Origin: Phycisphaeraceae bacterium
GTDB lineage: Bacteria; Planctomycetota; Phycisphaerae; Phycisphaerales; UBA1924
Direction of reading: 5' to 3'
Assembly (NCBI GenBank): GCA_019636795.1
Contig: JAHBWW010000001.1
Span: 620,001-684,000, forward strand
DNA: 64,000 nt
A program made the translations under genes and the position numbers. Within the stretch, counting starts at the first letter, position 1; every line of letters starts with the position of its first letter. Of this stretch, positions 34,934 to 44,510 are shown in pieces. The notes beneath the pieces are model-generated. The model searched no databases. It was given only the letters and a program-made list of their open reading frames with translations, and had not been told where the DNA came from.

Positions 34934-37236
34934 TCACCTCCACACTCAACGCACCCGCCTCACGCCTGCACGCCGCAGCAACCACCCTCGGCATCGCACT
35001 CGTCATCGCCCCGACACTCATCCGCGCGATCGCCCCCTTCGACCCCATGCCATACTGGAGCACCGATCCCTTCATCCTCTGGTTGCCACACACCGCCATC
35101 GGTCCCGCAGCCATCATGGTGCTCAACTTCCTCACCATCCTCGGCGCAGCCCTCATCCTCGCCACCGCCCGCACAGGCCGACCACTCGCCGCAACCACCC
35201 TCCTCGTCCTCGGCAGCATCCCCATCTTCATCCATGGCCTGCGCCACGACACCAACTTCGAACTCGGCATGCCGTGGATCGCCGCCGCCGCCGCCGCAAT
35301 CGCCATCGCCCATCTCCCACGCGCATCCACCGCACGCACCATCATCTTCGCAGCCCTTGCATCCCTCCTCGTCATGTTCACCGCGCGAGGCGTCGTTCAG
35401 GTCTTCATCGAACACCCACACACAATCGCCGACTACGAACTCCAGCGCGAAACCTTCCTCGAATCACGAGGCTGGTCCCCCGACTCCATGATGGCACGCA
35501 ACTACGAGCGACGCCTCTACCAGCCCGAAGCCACCGGCTGGTTCGGCCTCGCAAACGTCTACGCCTCCTTCGCCGCCGCATATCTCGCCGCATTCGCCAT
35601 CCTCGCATGGCGAGCCTTCGCCCTCCGCGACGACCGACGCATGCCTTTGGTCATGCTCGCCGCCGCCGCATGCGCCCTCGCCTCGCTCTATCTCGCAGGC
35701 TCCAAAGGCGCACTCGGCGCACTTCTCCTCGCACTCCCCGCCTTCCTCATCTTCCTCCGCCTCGGCCCCCGCGCACGCATCCTCATCGCACTCGTCCCTA
35801 TCGCCGCACTCGCCGCAATCATCGCTCGAGGCCTCATCGGCGAACGCATCGCCGAACTCTCACTCCTCTTCCGATGGTTCTACCTCCAGGGTGCCACCGC
35901 AATCTTCCTCGATCATCCCCTCATAGGCGTCGGGCCCGCAGGCTTCAAAGACGCATACATGCTCGCAAAACCGCCCCTCAGCCCCGAAGAAGTCCAATCC
36001 CCGCACTCCATCTTCTTCGAATACCTCGCAACCCTCGGCCTCTTCGCCCTCGCATGGATCGCACTCCTCGCCGCAGCCTGCCGCTCCATCGCTCACTCCG
36101 CACTCACTCCCGCACACTCTCCCGCATCACTCAAAGACTCCCATCAATCAACAGACCAGACCCGCCTCATCACCCTCTCCGCCTTCGCCTTCCTCGGCCT
36201 CTCCATCGCAACCTCAGCCCTCATCGAATCCCAACTCATCACCATCCCCATGGCCATCGCCCGCATCACCGCCCTCCTCCTCGCTCTCACCATCACCGCC
36301 GCAATCGCCCGCATCGCCGCACGCGACCCGCGCGCCCTCCCCATCGCCTCCGCAGCAGCCGCACTCGTCCTCCTCGCCCACGCTCAGATCGAAGTCACCG
36401 CAACCTGGGCATCCTCAGCCCCTCTCGCCGCCATCTTCCTCGGCCTCGCATGCTCTCCCGCCGCCCCAACACCACGACACTCGCGCCTCCGCTCCGCAAC
36501 CATCGCATCACTCTTCATCCCCGCCTGCGCCTTCAGCCTCGCCTCCAGCATCACCTTCTCCTCACCGTGGCAAGCAACCCTCCACCGCGCCGCCCAGCCA
36601 ATCGGCCGCCTCGCCCACCTCGAATCCGCCATCCAATCTCCCCCGCCCGAAGGCCCCGCCGCCATCGACCACATCGCCGCATGGGCCGGCACCCCACGCG
36701 CCAAAACCAGCCTCGAACTCGCCCACCAGCTCGACATCATCCGACGCGATAATCTCCGCACCGCCGCATCCCTCTTCACCAACGCCGCCGGCCGCCCCGA
36801 CCACATCCCAACGCGACAAACCGCCGCCCGCCTCAACCTCCAATACGCCCTCCTCGCCGGTTCCCCATCGCACGCCGCCGAAGCCATCCGCCACGCTCAA
36901 GAAGCCGTCAACCTCAACCCGCATTCCCCCGCAGCCCTGGCAACCCTCTCCAGCATCCACGAAGCCCTCGCCAATCGCTCCGATCTCACCCCCGATTCCG
37001 GGCTTGCACCCGCCATCGCAGCAATGGAACGCGCCGCAACCCTCGACCCCCACGGCCTCACCTACCCCCTCCGCCTCGTCAGCCTCCACCAGCGAGCCGG
37101 CAACCCCGATCAAGCCGCCCATTACGCCCGCATCGCCCTACAAAACCACGAGAAACTCCGCCTCGACCCCCTCCGCCAACTCACGCCAACCGAGTACGCC
37201 CACCTCTCCGCCATCGTCCGCGCAAACACCCCGTGA
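34930..37236 (+). CDS. O-antigen ligase/polymerase-like membrane protein with C-terminal TPR region
   Basis: A 768-residue protein with about 12 hydrophobic segments in its first ~500 residues. The extracytoplasmic loop with FLDHPLIGVGPAGFKDAYML followed by HSIFFEYLATLGLFALAWI is the O-antigen ligase/Wzy pattern (H-x-x-x-x-E-Y near the loop end). The last ~200 residues contain TPR-like repeats (AEAIRHAQEAVNLNPHSPAA; MERAATLDPHG). It would polymerise or ligate lipid-linked glycans made by the WecA-like enzyme directly upstream, with which it overlaps by ATGA. Polymerase versus ligase is undecided. Confidence 0.82.
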   Translation: MITSTLNAPASRLHAAATTLGIALVIAPTLIRAIAPFDPMPYWSTDPFILWLPHTAIGPAAIMVLNFLTILGAALILATARTGRPLAATTLLVLGSIPIFIHGLRHDTNFELGMPWIAAAAAAIAIAHLPRASTARTIIFAALASLLVMFTARGVVQVFIEHPHTIADYELQRETFLESRGWSPDSMMARNYERRLYQPEATGWFGLANVYASFAAAYLAAFAILAWRAFALRDDRRMPLVMLAAAACALASLYLAGSKGALGALLLALPAFLIFLRLGPRARILIALVPIAALAAIIARGLIGERIAELSLLFRWFYLQGATAIFLDHPLIGVGPAGFKDAYMLAKPPLSPEEVQSPHSIFFEYLATLGLFALAWIALLAAACRSIAHSALTPAHSPASLKDSHQSTDQTRLITLSAFAFLGLSIATSALIESQLITIPMAIARITALLLALTITAAIARIAARDPRALPIASAAAALVLLAHAQIEVTATWASSAPLAAIFLGLACSPAAPTPRHSRLRSATIASLFIPACAFSLASSITFSSPWQATLHRAAQPIGRLAHLESAIQSPPPEGPAAIDHIAAWAGTPRAKTSLELAHQLDIIRRDNLRTAASLFTNAAGRPDHIPTRQTAARLNLQYALLAGSPSHAAEAIRHAQEAVNLNPHSPAALATLSSIHEALANRSDLTPDSGLAPAIAAMERAATLDPHGLTYPLRLVSLHQRAGNPDQAAHYARIALQNHEKLRLDPLRQLTPTEYAHLSAIVRANTP

Positions 37237-37662
37237 ATTCTCGGACGATCCGCTCGCATTTGCCCTCGCTCTCCCAGCCCGACACTTGATCCGCGCCGCA
37301 TCACGCCTACCATTTCCTGCAGAGGCTGTCGATGCGTCACGACGCAGAGCACCCCCAAAACTGGTGGCGTCGGGCCGACCAGCCTCTTCGATCACGGCCG
37401 GAGTGTGCACCATGGACGAGGAAGAAGAAATCCGTTTGCAGTAACTTCCCCCGACGCCATCACCAGGCGCTCGGCCAGCACATCACCCCGCACGCCGATA
37501 TTCAGAAGTTTCTCCGCCCGCATGCCGATTTGCTTATGCGGGTTCGTTCTTCCCCACGCACGCCATTGTTCAGAATACCACTCGGAGGATCAGTGCGGCC
37601 CAGTTCGCCCGCGCATTCCGCCGACTCCACCACCCCGATTCACACACAAGGAAGTATCACCT
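37237..37662 (+). other. 426-base leader region of fusA
   Basis: No gene recognised. A weak promoter candidate is TTGATC at 37286-37291 with TACCAT at 37308-37313 (16-base spacing), which would give a ~350-nucleotide untranslated leader. An AAGGAAG ribosome-binding site precedes fusA. Purine-rich and palindromic short segments occur near 37390-37440, but no known riboswitch fold was identified. Confidence 0.35.
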
Positions 37663-39780
37663 ATGTCCTCCGACCTCTCAAACATCCGCAACATCGGCAT
37701 CTGCGCTCACATCGACGCAGGCAAAACAACCGTCACCGAACGCATCCTCTTCTACACCGGCAAAAACTACAAACTCGGTGAAGTTCACGAGGGTACCGCC
37801 ACCATGGACTTCCTCCAGGAAGAACAGGAGCGCGGCATCACCATCCAGTCCGCCGCAACCACCTGCCCATGGACACGCAGCGGCAGAGAATACAAAATCA
37901 ACCTCATCGACACCCCCGGACACGTCGACTTCACCATCGAAGTCGAACGCTCCCTCCGCGTCCTCGACGGCGCCGTCGCCGTCTTCGACGGCAAGGAAGG
38001 CGTCGAAGCCCAGTCCGAAACCGTCTGGCGCCAGGCCGACCGTTACAAAGTCCCCCGCCTCTGCTTCATCAACAAAATGGACAAACTCGGAGCCGACTTC
38101 GAGTTCTCCTTCTTCTCCATCATCAAACGCCTCGGTGCCAACCCCATCGCCGTCCAGTACCCCATCGGACACGGCAACGAACTTCAGGGCATCATCGACC
38201 TCCTCGCCATGAAGGCCTACTTCTTCTCCAAAGAAGACAACGGCGCAACCGTCACCGAAGGCGAAATCCCCGCCGAATACGCCGACAAAGCCGCCGAGTG
38301 GCGACACACCCTCATCGAAAAAGCCGTCGAACTCGACGACAACCTCCTCGAACGTTACCTCGAAGACGAAAACTCCATCACCGTCGACGAACTCCGCGCC
38401 GCTCTCCGCAAGGGAACCATCGCTCGCGAGTGCAACCCCGTCTTCTGTGGTGCCGCTCTCCGAAACATCGGCGTCCAGCGCCTCCTCGATGGCGTCATCG
38501 ACTACCTCCCAAACCCTCAGGAAGTCCCGCCCGTTCAAGGGCTCGACCCCAAGGATCCCGAGAAGAAACTCAGCCGCCCTCACGACGAGTCCGCACCATT
38601 CAGCGCGCTCGTCTTCAAGGTCGTCGCCGATACCCATGGCGATCTCACCTACGCACGCATCTACTCCGGCAAACTCGCAAAAGGCACCCGCGTCCTCAAC
38701 CCCGTCAACGGACGCCGCGAAATCGCCAGCCGAATCTTCGAAATGCACGCCAAGGATCGCTTGGCCCTCGATGAAGTCAGCGCCGGAAACATCGTCGCCC
38801 TCGTCGGCATCAAAGACTCAATCACCGGCGACACCCTCTGCGATTCCGACACCCCGATCGTCCTCGAACGCATGACCTTCCCCGAGCCCGTCATCAGCAT
38901 GTCCATCGAGCCCAAGACCGCCGACGACAAAAAGAAACTCTCCGACGCGCTCGTCACCATCCGCCGCGAAGATCCTTCATTCCGCTCCGAGTTCAACGAC
39001 GAAACCGGACAGACCATCATCTCCGGCATGGGCGAACTCCACCTCGAAATCATCAAGAACAAGATCGTCCGCGACATGAAGGTCAACGTCGAAGTCGGCA
39101 AGCCCCGCGTCTCATACCGCGAAGCCATCTCCGGCACCGCAAACAACGTCCGTGGCCTCTTCAAGAAGCAGTCCGGCGGCCGCGGTCAGTTCGGCGACGT
39201 CACCATCAACCTCATGCCCTACACCGAAGAGCAGGCCAAGGCCGACGGCGTCAACTTCAAGAACAACATCGCCTTCGTCAACAAAGTCGTCGGCGGCTCA
39301 ATCCCCAAGGAATTCATCCCCTCAGTCGAGGCCGGTGTTCGCCAGACCGCCATCGGCGGCGTCACCGCCGGTTACCCCCTCATCAACATCAAGGTCGAAC
39401 TCGTCGATGGCTCATACCACGACGTCGACTCCAGCCAGATCGCCTTCGAACAGGCCGGACGCCTCGCCCTTCGCGATGCCGTCTCCAAGGCCCGCAGCAT
39501 CCTCCTCGAACCCATCATGAAGGTCGTCATCACAACGCCCGAAGACTACCTCGGCAACGTCACCGGCGACCTCTCCAGCCGCCGCGGCATGATCCTCGAC
39601 TCCGAAGACCGCGGACCCGTCAAGATCGTCACCGCCGAAGTCCCCCTCTCCGAAATGTTCGGCTACACCACCACCCTCCGAGGCCTCAGCCAGGGTCGCG
39701 CCTCAAGCGTCATGGAATTCATGAAGTACGCCCCCATGCCCACCAACCTTCAGAAGGAAGTCATCGAAGCCGGCGCCTGA
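37663..39780 (+). CDS. fusA: Translation elongation factor G
   Basis: A 705-residue GTPase that drives ribosomal translocation and, with RRF, recycling. G motifs: AHIDAGKTT (15-23), the RGITIQSAAT switch I, DTPGHVDFTIEVERSLRVLD, and NKMDK. The C-terminal domain IV and V sequence (SGGRGQFGDVTINL; PSVEAGVRQTAIGGV) is intact, giving the full canonical length. It has AAGGAAG 8-9 bases before the ATG at 37663. Unusually it is not next to tuf, rpsL or rpsG. A strong terminator follows. A second, shorter EF-G homologue lies at 44.5 kb on the other strand. Confidence 0.97.
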   Translation: MSSDLSNIRNIGICAHIDAGKTTVTERILFYTGKNYKLGEVHEGTATMDFLQEEQERGITIQSAATTCPWTRSGREYKINLIDTPGHVDFTIEVERSLRVLDGAVAVFDGKEGVEAQSETVWRQADRYKVPRLCFINKMDKLGADFEFSFFSIIKRLGANPIAVQYPIGHGNELQGIIDLLAMKAYFFSKEDNGATVTEGEIPAEYADKAAEWRHTLIEKAVELDDNLLERYLEDENSITVDELRAALRKGTIARECNPVFCGAALRNIGVQRLLDGVIDYLPNPQEVPPVQGLDPKDPEKKLSRPHDESAPFSALVFKVVADTHGDLTYARIYSGKLAKGTRVLNPVNGRREIASRIFEMHAKDRLALDEVSAGNIVALVGIKDSITGDTLCDSDTPIVLERMTFPEPVISMSIEPKTADDKKKLSDALVTIRREDPSFRSEFNDETGQTIISGMGELHLEIIKNKIVRDMKVNVEVGKPRVSYREAISGTANNVRGLFKKQSGGRGQFGDVTINLMPYTEEQAKADGVNFKNNIAFVNKVVGGSIPKEFIPSVEAGVRQTAIGGVTAGYPLINIKVELVDGSYHDVDSSQIAFEQAGRLALRDAVSKARSILLEPIMKVVITTPEDYLGNVTGDLSSRRGMILDSEDRGPVKIVTAEVPLSEMFGYTTTLRGLSQGRASSVMEFMKYAPMPTNLQKEVIEAGA

Positions 39781-39815
39781 CCCGCGCCCCACAAAACCTT
39801 CGTTCTCACACGTTC

Positions 39816-39853
39816 ACCCGCCGGCACATCGAGCGCCGGCGGGTTGTTTTTTT
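39816..39853 (+). terminator. Rho-independent terminator after fusA
   Basis: A perfect 10-bp stem (ACCCGCCGGC at 39816-39825 with GCCGGCGGGT at 39835-39844), nine-base loop, then TGTTTTTTT. It ends the fusA transcript. Confidence 0.88.
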
Positions 39854-39893
39854 GGGGTTGTTTTTTGGGTTCCGCACTTCGATCAGCCACGCT

Positions 39894-40289
39894 TCACGTC
39901 AGCATCAGCAGCCCGCGCGCCCCAAGCCCCACCGCCAGACCCCACACCAGATTCACCAGCGTCCCGCCCAGAAAAAACCCAGGATTCTGCTTGATCGCCT
40001 CCGTCCGCACCAGCGACTTGGCCGCAAAAATCAACGCAAGCCCCGCATAGTTCCCCGTCAGCACAAACGTCAGCGTAATGATGTTCTCGCACTTCCCGAT
40101 CACCACGCTCGGATCAAACCTCGGCCACCCACCCGCAGGCATCTCACGCCCATCCATCGGTGGCCACGAACTCTTCACACCCGGCGGCAACACAAAATAG
40201 CGCACCATATATCCGCTCAGCCCAATCGCCAGCGCATACGCCGCTGCAAGGATCAAAGCACGCAACACAAATGTCCAGAAATCAATCAT
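39894..40289 (-). CDS. Small SatE/DUF3307-like membrane protein
   Basis: A 131-residue protein with three or four hydrophobic segments. The segment ENIITLTFVLTGNYAGLALI followed by FAAKSLVRTEAI and FFLGGTLVN resembles the C-terminal part of DUF3307/SatE membrane proteins (two helices around an AAKSIxR motif). It follows SatD with a four-base overlap, the partnership seen in satDE loci. It is much shorter than typical DUF3307 (about 230 residues), so it may represent only the second half of that fold. Function is unknown; acid tolerance and protein secretion roles are only known from streptococci. Confidence 0.6.
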   Translation of the reverse strand: MIDFWTFVLRALILAAAYALAIGLSGYMVRYFVLPPGVKSSWPPMDGREMPAGGWPRFDPSVVIGKCENIITLTFVLTGNYAGLALIFAAKSLVRTEAIKQNPGFFLGGTLVNLVWGLAVGLGARGLLMLT

Positions 40290-40936
40290 CCGCCTTCGCT
40301 CCCAGCGCTTCCCATCTCGCTCAGCCCGCAGTGTACCGCATTCTCGATCCGTTGCATCAAATCAAAACCCGCTCGGCTCAGCGATCGCGAAATCGTCTGC
40401 GCCGAAACTCCCAGCGCCTCCGCCGCCCCCAGTTGCGTCTCATGCACCCGCGCCGCGATCACAAACTCCCGCTGCCGCGCGCTCCATTCGTGCATCAGTC
40501 GCCCATGCGCCGCCGCCGCCGCTTCGGTCAGCATCACCAGCGACTCTGGCGCCTCAGGCACCATCACCGCAAACGGCATCTTCTCCCGCTTCGCCCGCGC
40601 CAGCGCATCCGCCGCACGATGAAACGCCGACCCATCCAGCGCCCCCGCATCGCCCGAGTCCAGCCCGATGTCAATCGCACCGCACCCCAGCGCCCACCGA
40701 AACCGGTGGGGCCACACCCGTTCATTCAGCGCGACCGCAATCTCAAACGCCCGATCAGGCCTGACCAACGCCGCCGAGAGTTCGTCAATCCCCTTCGTGC
40801 TCGTCAGCGCCGCCGTCCATTCCGACGCAAACCCCACACGCAGCTCTTCCAAGGCCTGCCCCAGCCGCTCCGCAAGCGCAGCACGGTTCTTGACCAGGCG
40901 CGAATCAATCAGGTCAGCAATCAGCGCGTAGTGCAT
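40286..40936 (-). CDS. satD: SatD-family regulatory protein with C-terminal HTH
   Basis: A 216-residue protein. The N-terminal part (YALIADLIDSR ... AALAERLGQAL, FTLTSTKGIDELSAAL-like region, and FRWALGCGAIDIGLDSGDAG) fits SatD, which has a nucleotide-cyclase-like fold. The C-terminus is a helix-turn-helix with GAAEALGVSAQTISRSLSRA. It is upstream of and overlaps by four bases the SatE-like gene. A repeated AT-rich operator just upstream is a likely target. Family name given by resemblance; the exact physiological role in this phylum is not known. Confidence 0.75.
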   Translation of the reverse strand: MHYALIADLIDSRLVKNRAALAERLGQALEELRVGFASEWTAALTSTKGIDELSAALVRPDRAFEIAVALNERVWPHRFRWALGCGAIDIGLDSGDAGALDGSAFHRAADALARAKREKMPFAVMVPEAPESLVMLTEAAAAAHGRLMHEWSARQREFVIAARVHETQLGAAEALGVSAQTISRSLSRAGFDLMQRIENAVHCGLSEMGSAGSEGG

Positions 40937-40954
40937 GATTCAAGTATATCGTCC

Positions 40955-41024
40955 AAAATAGGCTGATACACCATAATCAATCAAAAATGGCTAATATCAA
41001 CAAATAAGCCATAAAAGGCTGATT
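40955..41024. promoter_or_regulatory. Three direct repeats with exact 28-base period upstream of satD (candidate operator)
   Basis: The motif AAAATAGGCTGATA at 40955-40968, AAAAATGGCTAATA at 40983-40996 and ATAAAAGGCTGATT at 41011-41024 share the core GGCTRAT. Their GGCT cores start at 40961, 40989 and 41017, exactly 28 bases apart. An inverted copy of the core (ATAAGCCAT) lies at 41004-41012 beside the third copy. The DNA is markedly AT-rich for this genome. It sits directly upstream of satD and downstream of deoC, so it most likely binds the SatD HTH or another dimeric regulator. Confidence 0.6.
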
Positions 41025-41990
41025 TTACGCGTCCGAGAACTCATCATCCGCCGGATACGAACCCCGCCGCAGTTTCACATACGACCGCAGCAGATCATTC
41101 AGCAGCGTCGAAGCCCCGAACCGGAACAACGCCGGACTCAGCCACGGGCAGGCGCGGGGGGCCGTCAGAGGCCCAACCGTCTCACTCACCATGCACAGGT
41201 AGTGCCACGCCTGCTTGGCAGTCCTGATGCCTCCAGCCGGCTTCAGCCCAATCAGCCGCCCCGATCGCAGATACTCATCGCGGATCGCCTCGAGCATCAC
41301 CAGGCACACCGGCATCGTCGCCGCAGGCTGCACCTTGCCCGTACTCGTCTTGATGAAATCCCCATCCCGAATGCACGCAATCGCAATGTCGCTCGCACGC
41401 CGCACGTTGTCGAGCGTCTCCAACTCTCCCGTCTCCAGAATCACCTTCAGATGCACACCGCCCCTATGCCCATTGCGGCCGCTCTCCGCTTCGCACAACG
41501 CCGCCACCTCGCCAATCTCTTCCGCAACCTCGTCGTACCGCCCCGACAGAAACGCCCCGCGATTGATCACCATATCAATCTCATCAGCTCCAGCAACAAT
41601 CGCCTGCTTCGTGTCGCGAAGCCGCACCTCAAGCGGATACTGCCCGCTCGGAAATCCAGTCGCCACGCTCGCCACCTTCACGCTCGTTCCTTCAAGCAAC
41701 TCACGCGCAACCGGCACCAGATTCGGATACACACACACCGCCGCAACACTCGGCACACGCTCACCGAGCTCCGCCTCATCACGCTCAAACGGCCGCACCG
41801 CCTTGCGACACAGCGAACGCACCTTCTCGGGCGAGTCCTTCCCCTCCAGCGTTGTCAGATCCGTCATCGAGATCGCCAGCCGCAGCGCCATCGCCTTCGA
41901 CTCGGCCTTGATCGATCGCGTCGCAAACGACGCCGCACGCTGCGACGCAGCAACAGGATCAACCGTCGGGCTGGGAGGAACACTCGGCAT
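41025..41990 (-). CDS. deoC: Deoxyribose-phosphate aldolase
   Basis: A 321-residue class I aldolase that reversibly splits 2-deoxyribose-5-phosphate into glyceraldehyde-3-phosphate and acetaldehyde in deoxynucleoside catabolism. The Schiff-base lysine is K214 in DFIKTSTGK; ADEIDMVINRGAFLSG, LKVILETGEL and LIGLKPAGGIRTAKQAWHYL complete the family signature. It is longer than E. coli DeoC (259), matching the large bacterial/eukaryotic DERA subgroup. ATG 41990 lies inside the end of the upstream hydrolase gene (32-base overlap), so co-translation is likely. It ends next to the satD operator. Confidence 0.93.
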   Translation of the reverse strand: MPSVPPSPTVDPVAASQRAASFATRSIKAESKAMALRLAISMTDLTTLEGKDSPEKVRSLCRKAVRPFERDEAELGERVPSVAAVCVYPNLVPVARELLEGTSVKVASVATGFPSGQYPLEVRLRDTKQAIVAGADEIDMVINRGAFLSGRYDEVAEEIGEVAALCEAESGRNGHRGGVHLKVILETGELETLDNVRRASDIAIACIRDGDFIKTSTGKVQPAATMPVCLVMLEAIRDEYLRSGRLIGLKPAGGIRTAKQAWHYLCMVSETVGPLTAPRACPWLSPALFRFGASTLLNDLLRSYVKLRRGSYPADDEFSDA

Positions 41991-42888
41991 CGGTCGAATC
42001 GTATGACCGCAGAGGCCCAAACCGCGCCACCGCCGCAACGCACCGCTCCACCGACTCCGCCCTCACCCACAGGCCATTGTGCGTCCCCTGCGCAATCGAC
42101 ACAAAACAACCCAACCGCGCCGCCTCCGCAATCGCCCGCCCATCAGCCTCCGGACAGATCCGATCATCCTCTCCATGCAGCACAAGCAACGGACACTCAA
42201 CCCGCGCCGCAATCAACGCCCGATCAAACCGCTCCACAACCTTCGGCGAAAACCCAAGCCCGAGCATCGCCGCACGCAGCGCCAACCCCGACGGCAGATC
42301 CGACGCCCGCATCACATTGCGGGCCGGAGTCATCGGCAGCCGATACGGAGCCTCAGCAATCACCCCAACCACCGAACGCCGCTCAACCGCCGCAGCAATC
42401 GATACCCCCGCCCCCAACGACCACCCATACAGCACCACACCCTCCGCACCCACGCGATCAATCAACGCAACCAGATCCGCCACCTCGCGCCGGCCCAGGC
42501 GCGACCGCCCCGGTGCCTCCCCATGCCCAGGCATATCCCACGCAATCAGCCGCGACGCAAACCGGCTCATGTGGCCGATCCGCGCCAGCGCCCCTATCCG
42601 CGAGTCACCCCACCCATGCGTCAGAATCACCACAGGCCCGCGTGCCTCAAGCCCCGCGATATCCCACACCGGCAGCTCTAGCCCCCCCGACCCAAGCCGC
42701 CACTCGCTCCACCCCAGTGGCGGCGAAAGTTCACCCGGCTCCCCCGCAATGTTGCGCACCACCGCCGACACATACGTCCGCCTCGGAGGATGCGATAACT
42801 TCCACCCAATGACCCACACCAGAAGCAGAAAATAGCCCAACCCCCCGACAGCGAGCAGCACAAACAATCCTGGAAGGTGGTGAAGCAT
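41959..42888 (-). CDS. Membrane-anchored alpha/beta hydrolase
   Basis: A 309-residue protein with an N-terminal TM (LFVLLAVGGLGYFLLLVWVI), then an alpha/beta-hydrolase domain. The nucleophile Ser is in YGWSLGAG, the oxyanion/early motif is VVILTHGWGDS, and the acid/His are in LVLHGEDDRICP and IAQGTHNGLW. It resembles BAAT/YfhR-type serine esterases. Substrate unknown. Its 3' end overlaps the start of deoC by 32 bases. Confidence 0.82.
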   Translation of the reverse strand: MLHHLPGLFVLLAVGGLGYFLLLVWVIGWKLSHPPRRTYVSAVVRNIAGEPGELSPPLGWSEWRLGSGGLELPVWDIAGLEARGPVVILTHGWGDSRIGALARIGHMSRFASRLIAWDMPGHGEAPGRSRLGRREVADLVALIDRVGAEGVVLYGWSLGAGVSIAAAVERRSVVGVIAEAPYRLPMTPARNVMRASDLPSGLALRAAMLGLGFSPKVVERFDRALIAARVECPLLVLHGEDDRICPEADGRAIAEAARLGCFVSIAQGTHNGLWVRAESVERCVAAVARFGPLRSYDSTDAECSSQPDG

Positions 42889-43026
42889 GGGTGGGGGGGT
42901 GTTGAATCAACGCAATCTATAGCACCCGCCGCCCGCTCTGCGCCCACATCCCCGCTTTCTGGTTTGCCCGCAACGATCTGGCCGAATACCGTGGTTCCGG
43001 CATTTCGCCGTTCTGGAGGTTCTCCA

Positions 43027-43656
43027 ATGTCCGACCGCTACCAGACCGTCCTGCTCTTTGGAGCCCCCGGCGCAGGCAAGGGCACACAGGGCAAGATCCT
43101 CGGCCAGATCCCCGGCTTCTTCCACCTCTCCTGTGGCGAAATCTTCCGCAACATGGATATCACCAGCGAACTCGGACGCATCTTCCGCGAATTCTCCTCA
43201 CGCGGCGAACTCGTCCCCGACGATGTCACCGTCCGCATGTGGGCCCAGAACATCAAAGCCCAGACCATCCTCAGCCTCTACAAACCACACATCGACCTCC
43301 TGATCCTCGACGGCATCCCACGCAGCGTCCGCCAGGCCGAACTCATGAAGCAGCACATCAACGTGCTCCAGATCATCCATCTTGTCTGCCGCGACAAGGA
43401 AAAAATGGTCGAACGCCTTCAGCGTCGCGCACTCAAGGAAAACCGTCACGACGACGCAAAAGAAGACGTCATCCGACGCCGCTGGGAGGTCTACGAACGC
43501 GAGACGCGCCCCGTCCTCGATTGCTACCCCGCCAGCATCATCCGCGAAGTCGATGCGATGGGTTCCCCCGCAGCCGTCCTCCAGCACGTCCTCGGCGAAG
43601 TCGTCCCCGTCCAGGAAACACACTTCTCCAACCCCGTCGATGGCTCGCCCACCTGA
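43027..43656 (+). CDS. adk: Adenylate kinase (divergent)
   Basis: A 209-residue P-loop kinase: [15 protein letters not shown] (P-loop at 12-20), [11 protein letters not shown], and [16 protein letters not shown], the NMP-binding and LID-base signature of adenylate kinase. The PR in LDGIPRS replaces the usual GFPR. It interconverts ATP + AMP and 2 ADP. The LID region is short, giving a size like the short-form enzymes. GGAGG lies about 10 bases before the ATG at 43027. It is divergent from the hydrolase gene and 25 bases upstream of the prepilin gene. A UMP/CMP kinase function is less likely. Confidence 0.85.
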   Translation: MSDRYQTVLLFGAPGAGKGTQGKILGQIPGFFHLSCGEIFRNMDITSELGRIFREFSSRGELVPDDVTVRMWAQNIKAQTILSLYKPHIDLLILDGIPRSVRQAELMKQHINVLQIIHLVCRDKEKMVERLQRRALKENRHDDAKEDVIRRRWEVYERETRPVLDCYPASIIREVDAMGSPAAVLQHVLGEVVPVQETHFSNPVDGSPT

Positions 43657-43681
43657 ACGCACGCGCTCCTACCCTTCGCTC

Positions 43682-44494
43682 ATGCGCCGCGCCTTCACGC
43701 TCATCGAGCTCCTTGTCGTCATCGCCATCATCGCTCTGCTTATCGCGATTCTCCTCCCCGCACTCTCAAAAGCCCGCGTGGCCGCCCTCTCCGTCACCTG
43801 CGGCTCGCGCCTCCAGCAAATCGGCATCGGCCTCGGGCTCTACCTCTCCGACTTCCCCGATCGACTCCCCCAAATCCGAGGCCCCATTCCCGGCGGCGGC
43901 GAAGGAATCATCGGAGCACTCTTCGCAGGCACCAAAGGACAACTCCCCTTCTATGGCATCAACGAAATCGGCGCCTCCCGACGCCCGCTCAACTCATACG
44001 TCATCGACTTCTCGGTCCCCGACGACTCTGCCGACAACACCGTCGAGCTCGCAGCATTCGAATCGCCCGCAGACCGCGGCGCAGGCGACACCGGCGTCCC
44101 CATTCCCGGCCTCAACTCCACCGAATCCATGTACCGCCTCATCGGCTGCTCATACACACTCAACGACCACGCCCCCGACGCCAACCCATTCGGCGAAGAC
44201 ATTCGCACACTCGTCCCGCCACAGGGCGGACGCATGCCCAACGTCTTCGACCACACACGCACCGTCGTCATCGGCTCCCACCCCATCTACAACTTCGACT
44301 CCGGTGCCGATCGACAGATGAACTGGTACGGCAGGCGCGACGGGCAGGACGCAATCGCCAACATGCTCTTCCTCGATCTCCACGTCAACGTCGGCGTGCG
44401 CATGCCAAACCCCGGCGGCAAAACACCGCCGCACTCCACCGACAACTACTCTTTCCTTCCAAGCCCCGACTGGGTCGCACGCTATCCGTGGTAA
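43682..44494 (+). CDS. Prepilin-type N-terminal cleavage/methylation protein (planctomycete pseudopilin)
   Basis: A 270-residue pseudopilin with the type IV pilin signal [17 protein letters not shown], where prepilin peptidase cuts before the Phe and methylates it. The conserved E5 is the Glu in TLIELL, and the helix runs through [14 protein letters not shown]. The globular part includes [14 protein letters not shown] and ends [15 protein letters not shown], typical of the large planctomycete DUF1559-like family. ATG 43682 follows adk. Possible roles: type II secretion-like machinery or an extracellular fibre. Confidence 0.9.
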   Translation: MRRAFTLIELLVVIAIIALLIAILLPALSKARVAALSVTCGSRLQQIGIGLGLYLSDFPDRLPQIRGPIPGGGEGIIGALFAGTKGQLPFYGINEIGASRRPLNSYVIDFSVPDDSADNTVELAAFESPADRGAGDTGVPIPGLNSTESMYRLIGCSYTLNDHAPDANPFGEDIRTLVPPQGGRMPNVFDHTRTVVIGSHPIYNFDSGADRQMNWYGRRDGQDAIANMLFLDLHVNVGVRMPNPGGKTPPHSTDNYSFLPSPDWVARYPW

Positions 44495-44510
44495 AAATCG
44501 GCTGGCAAAC

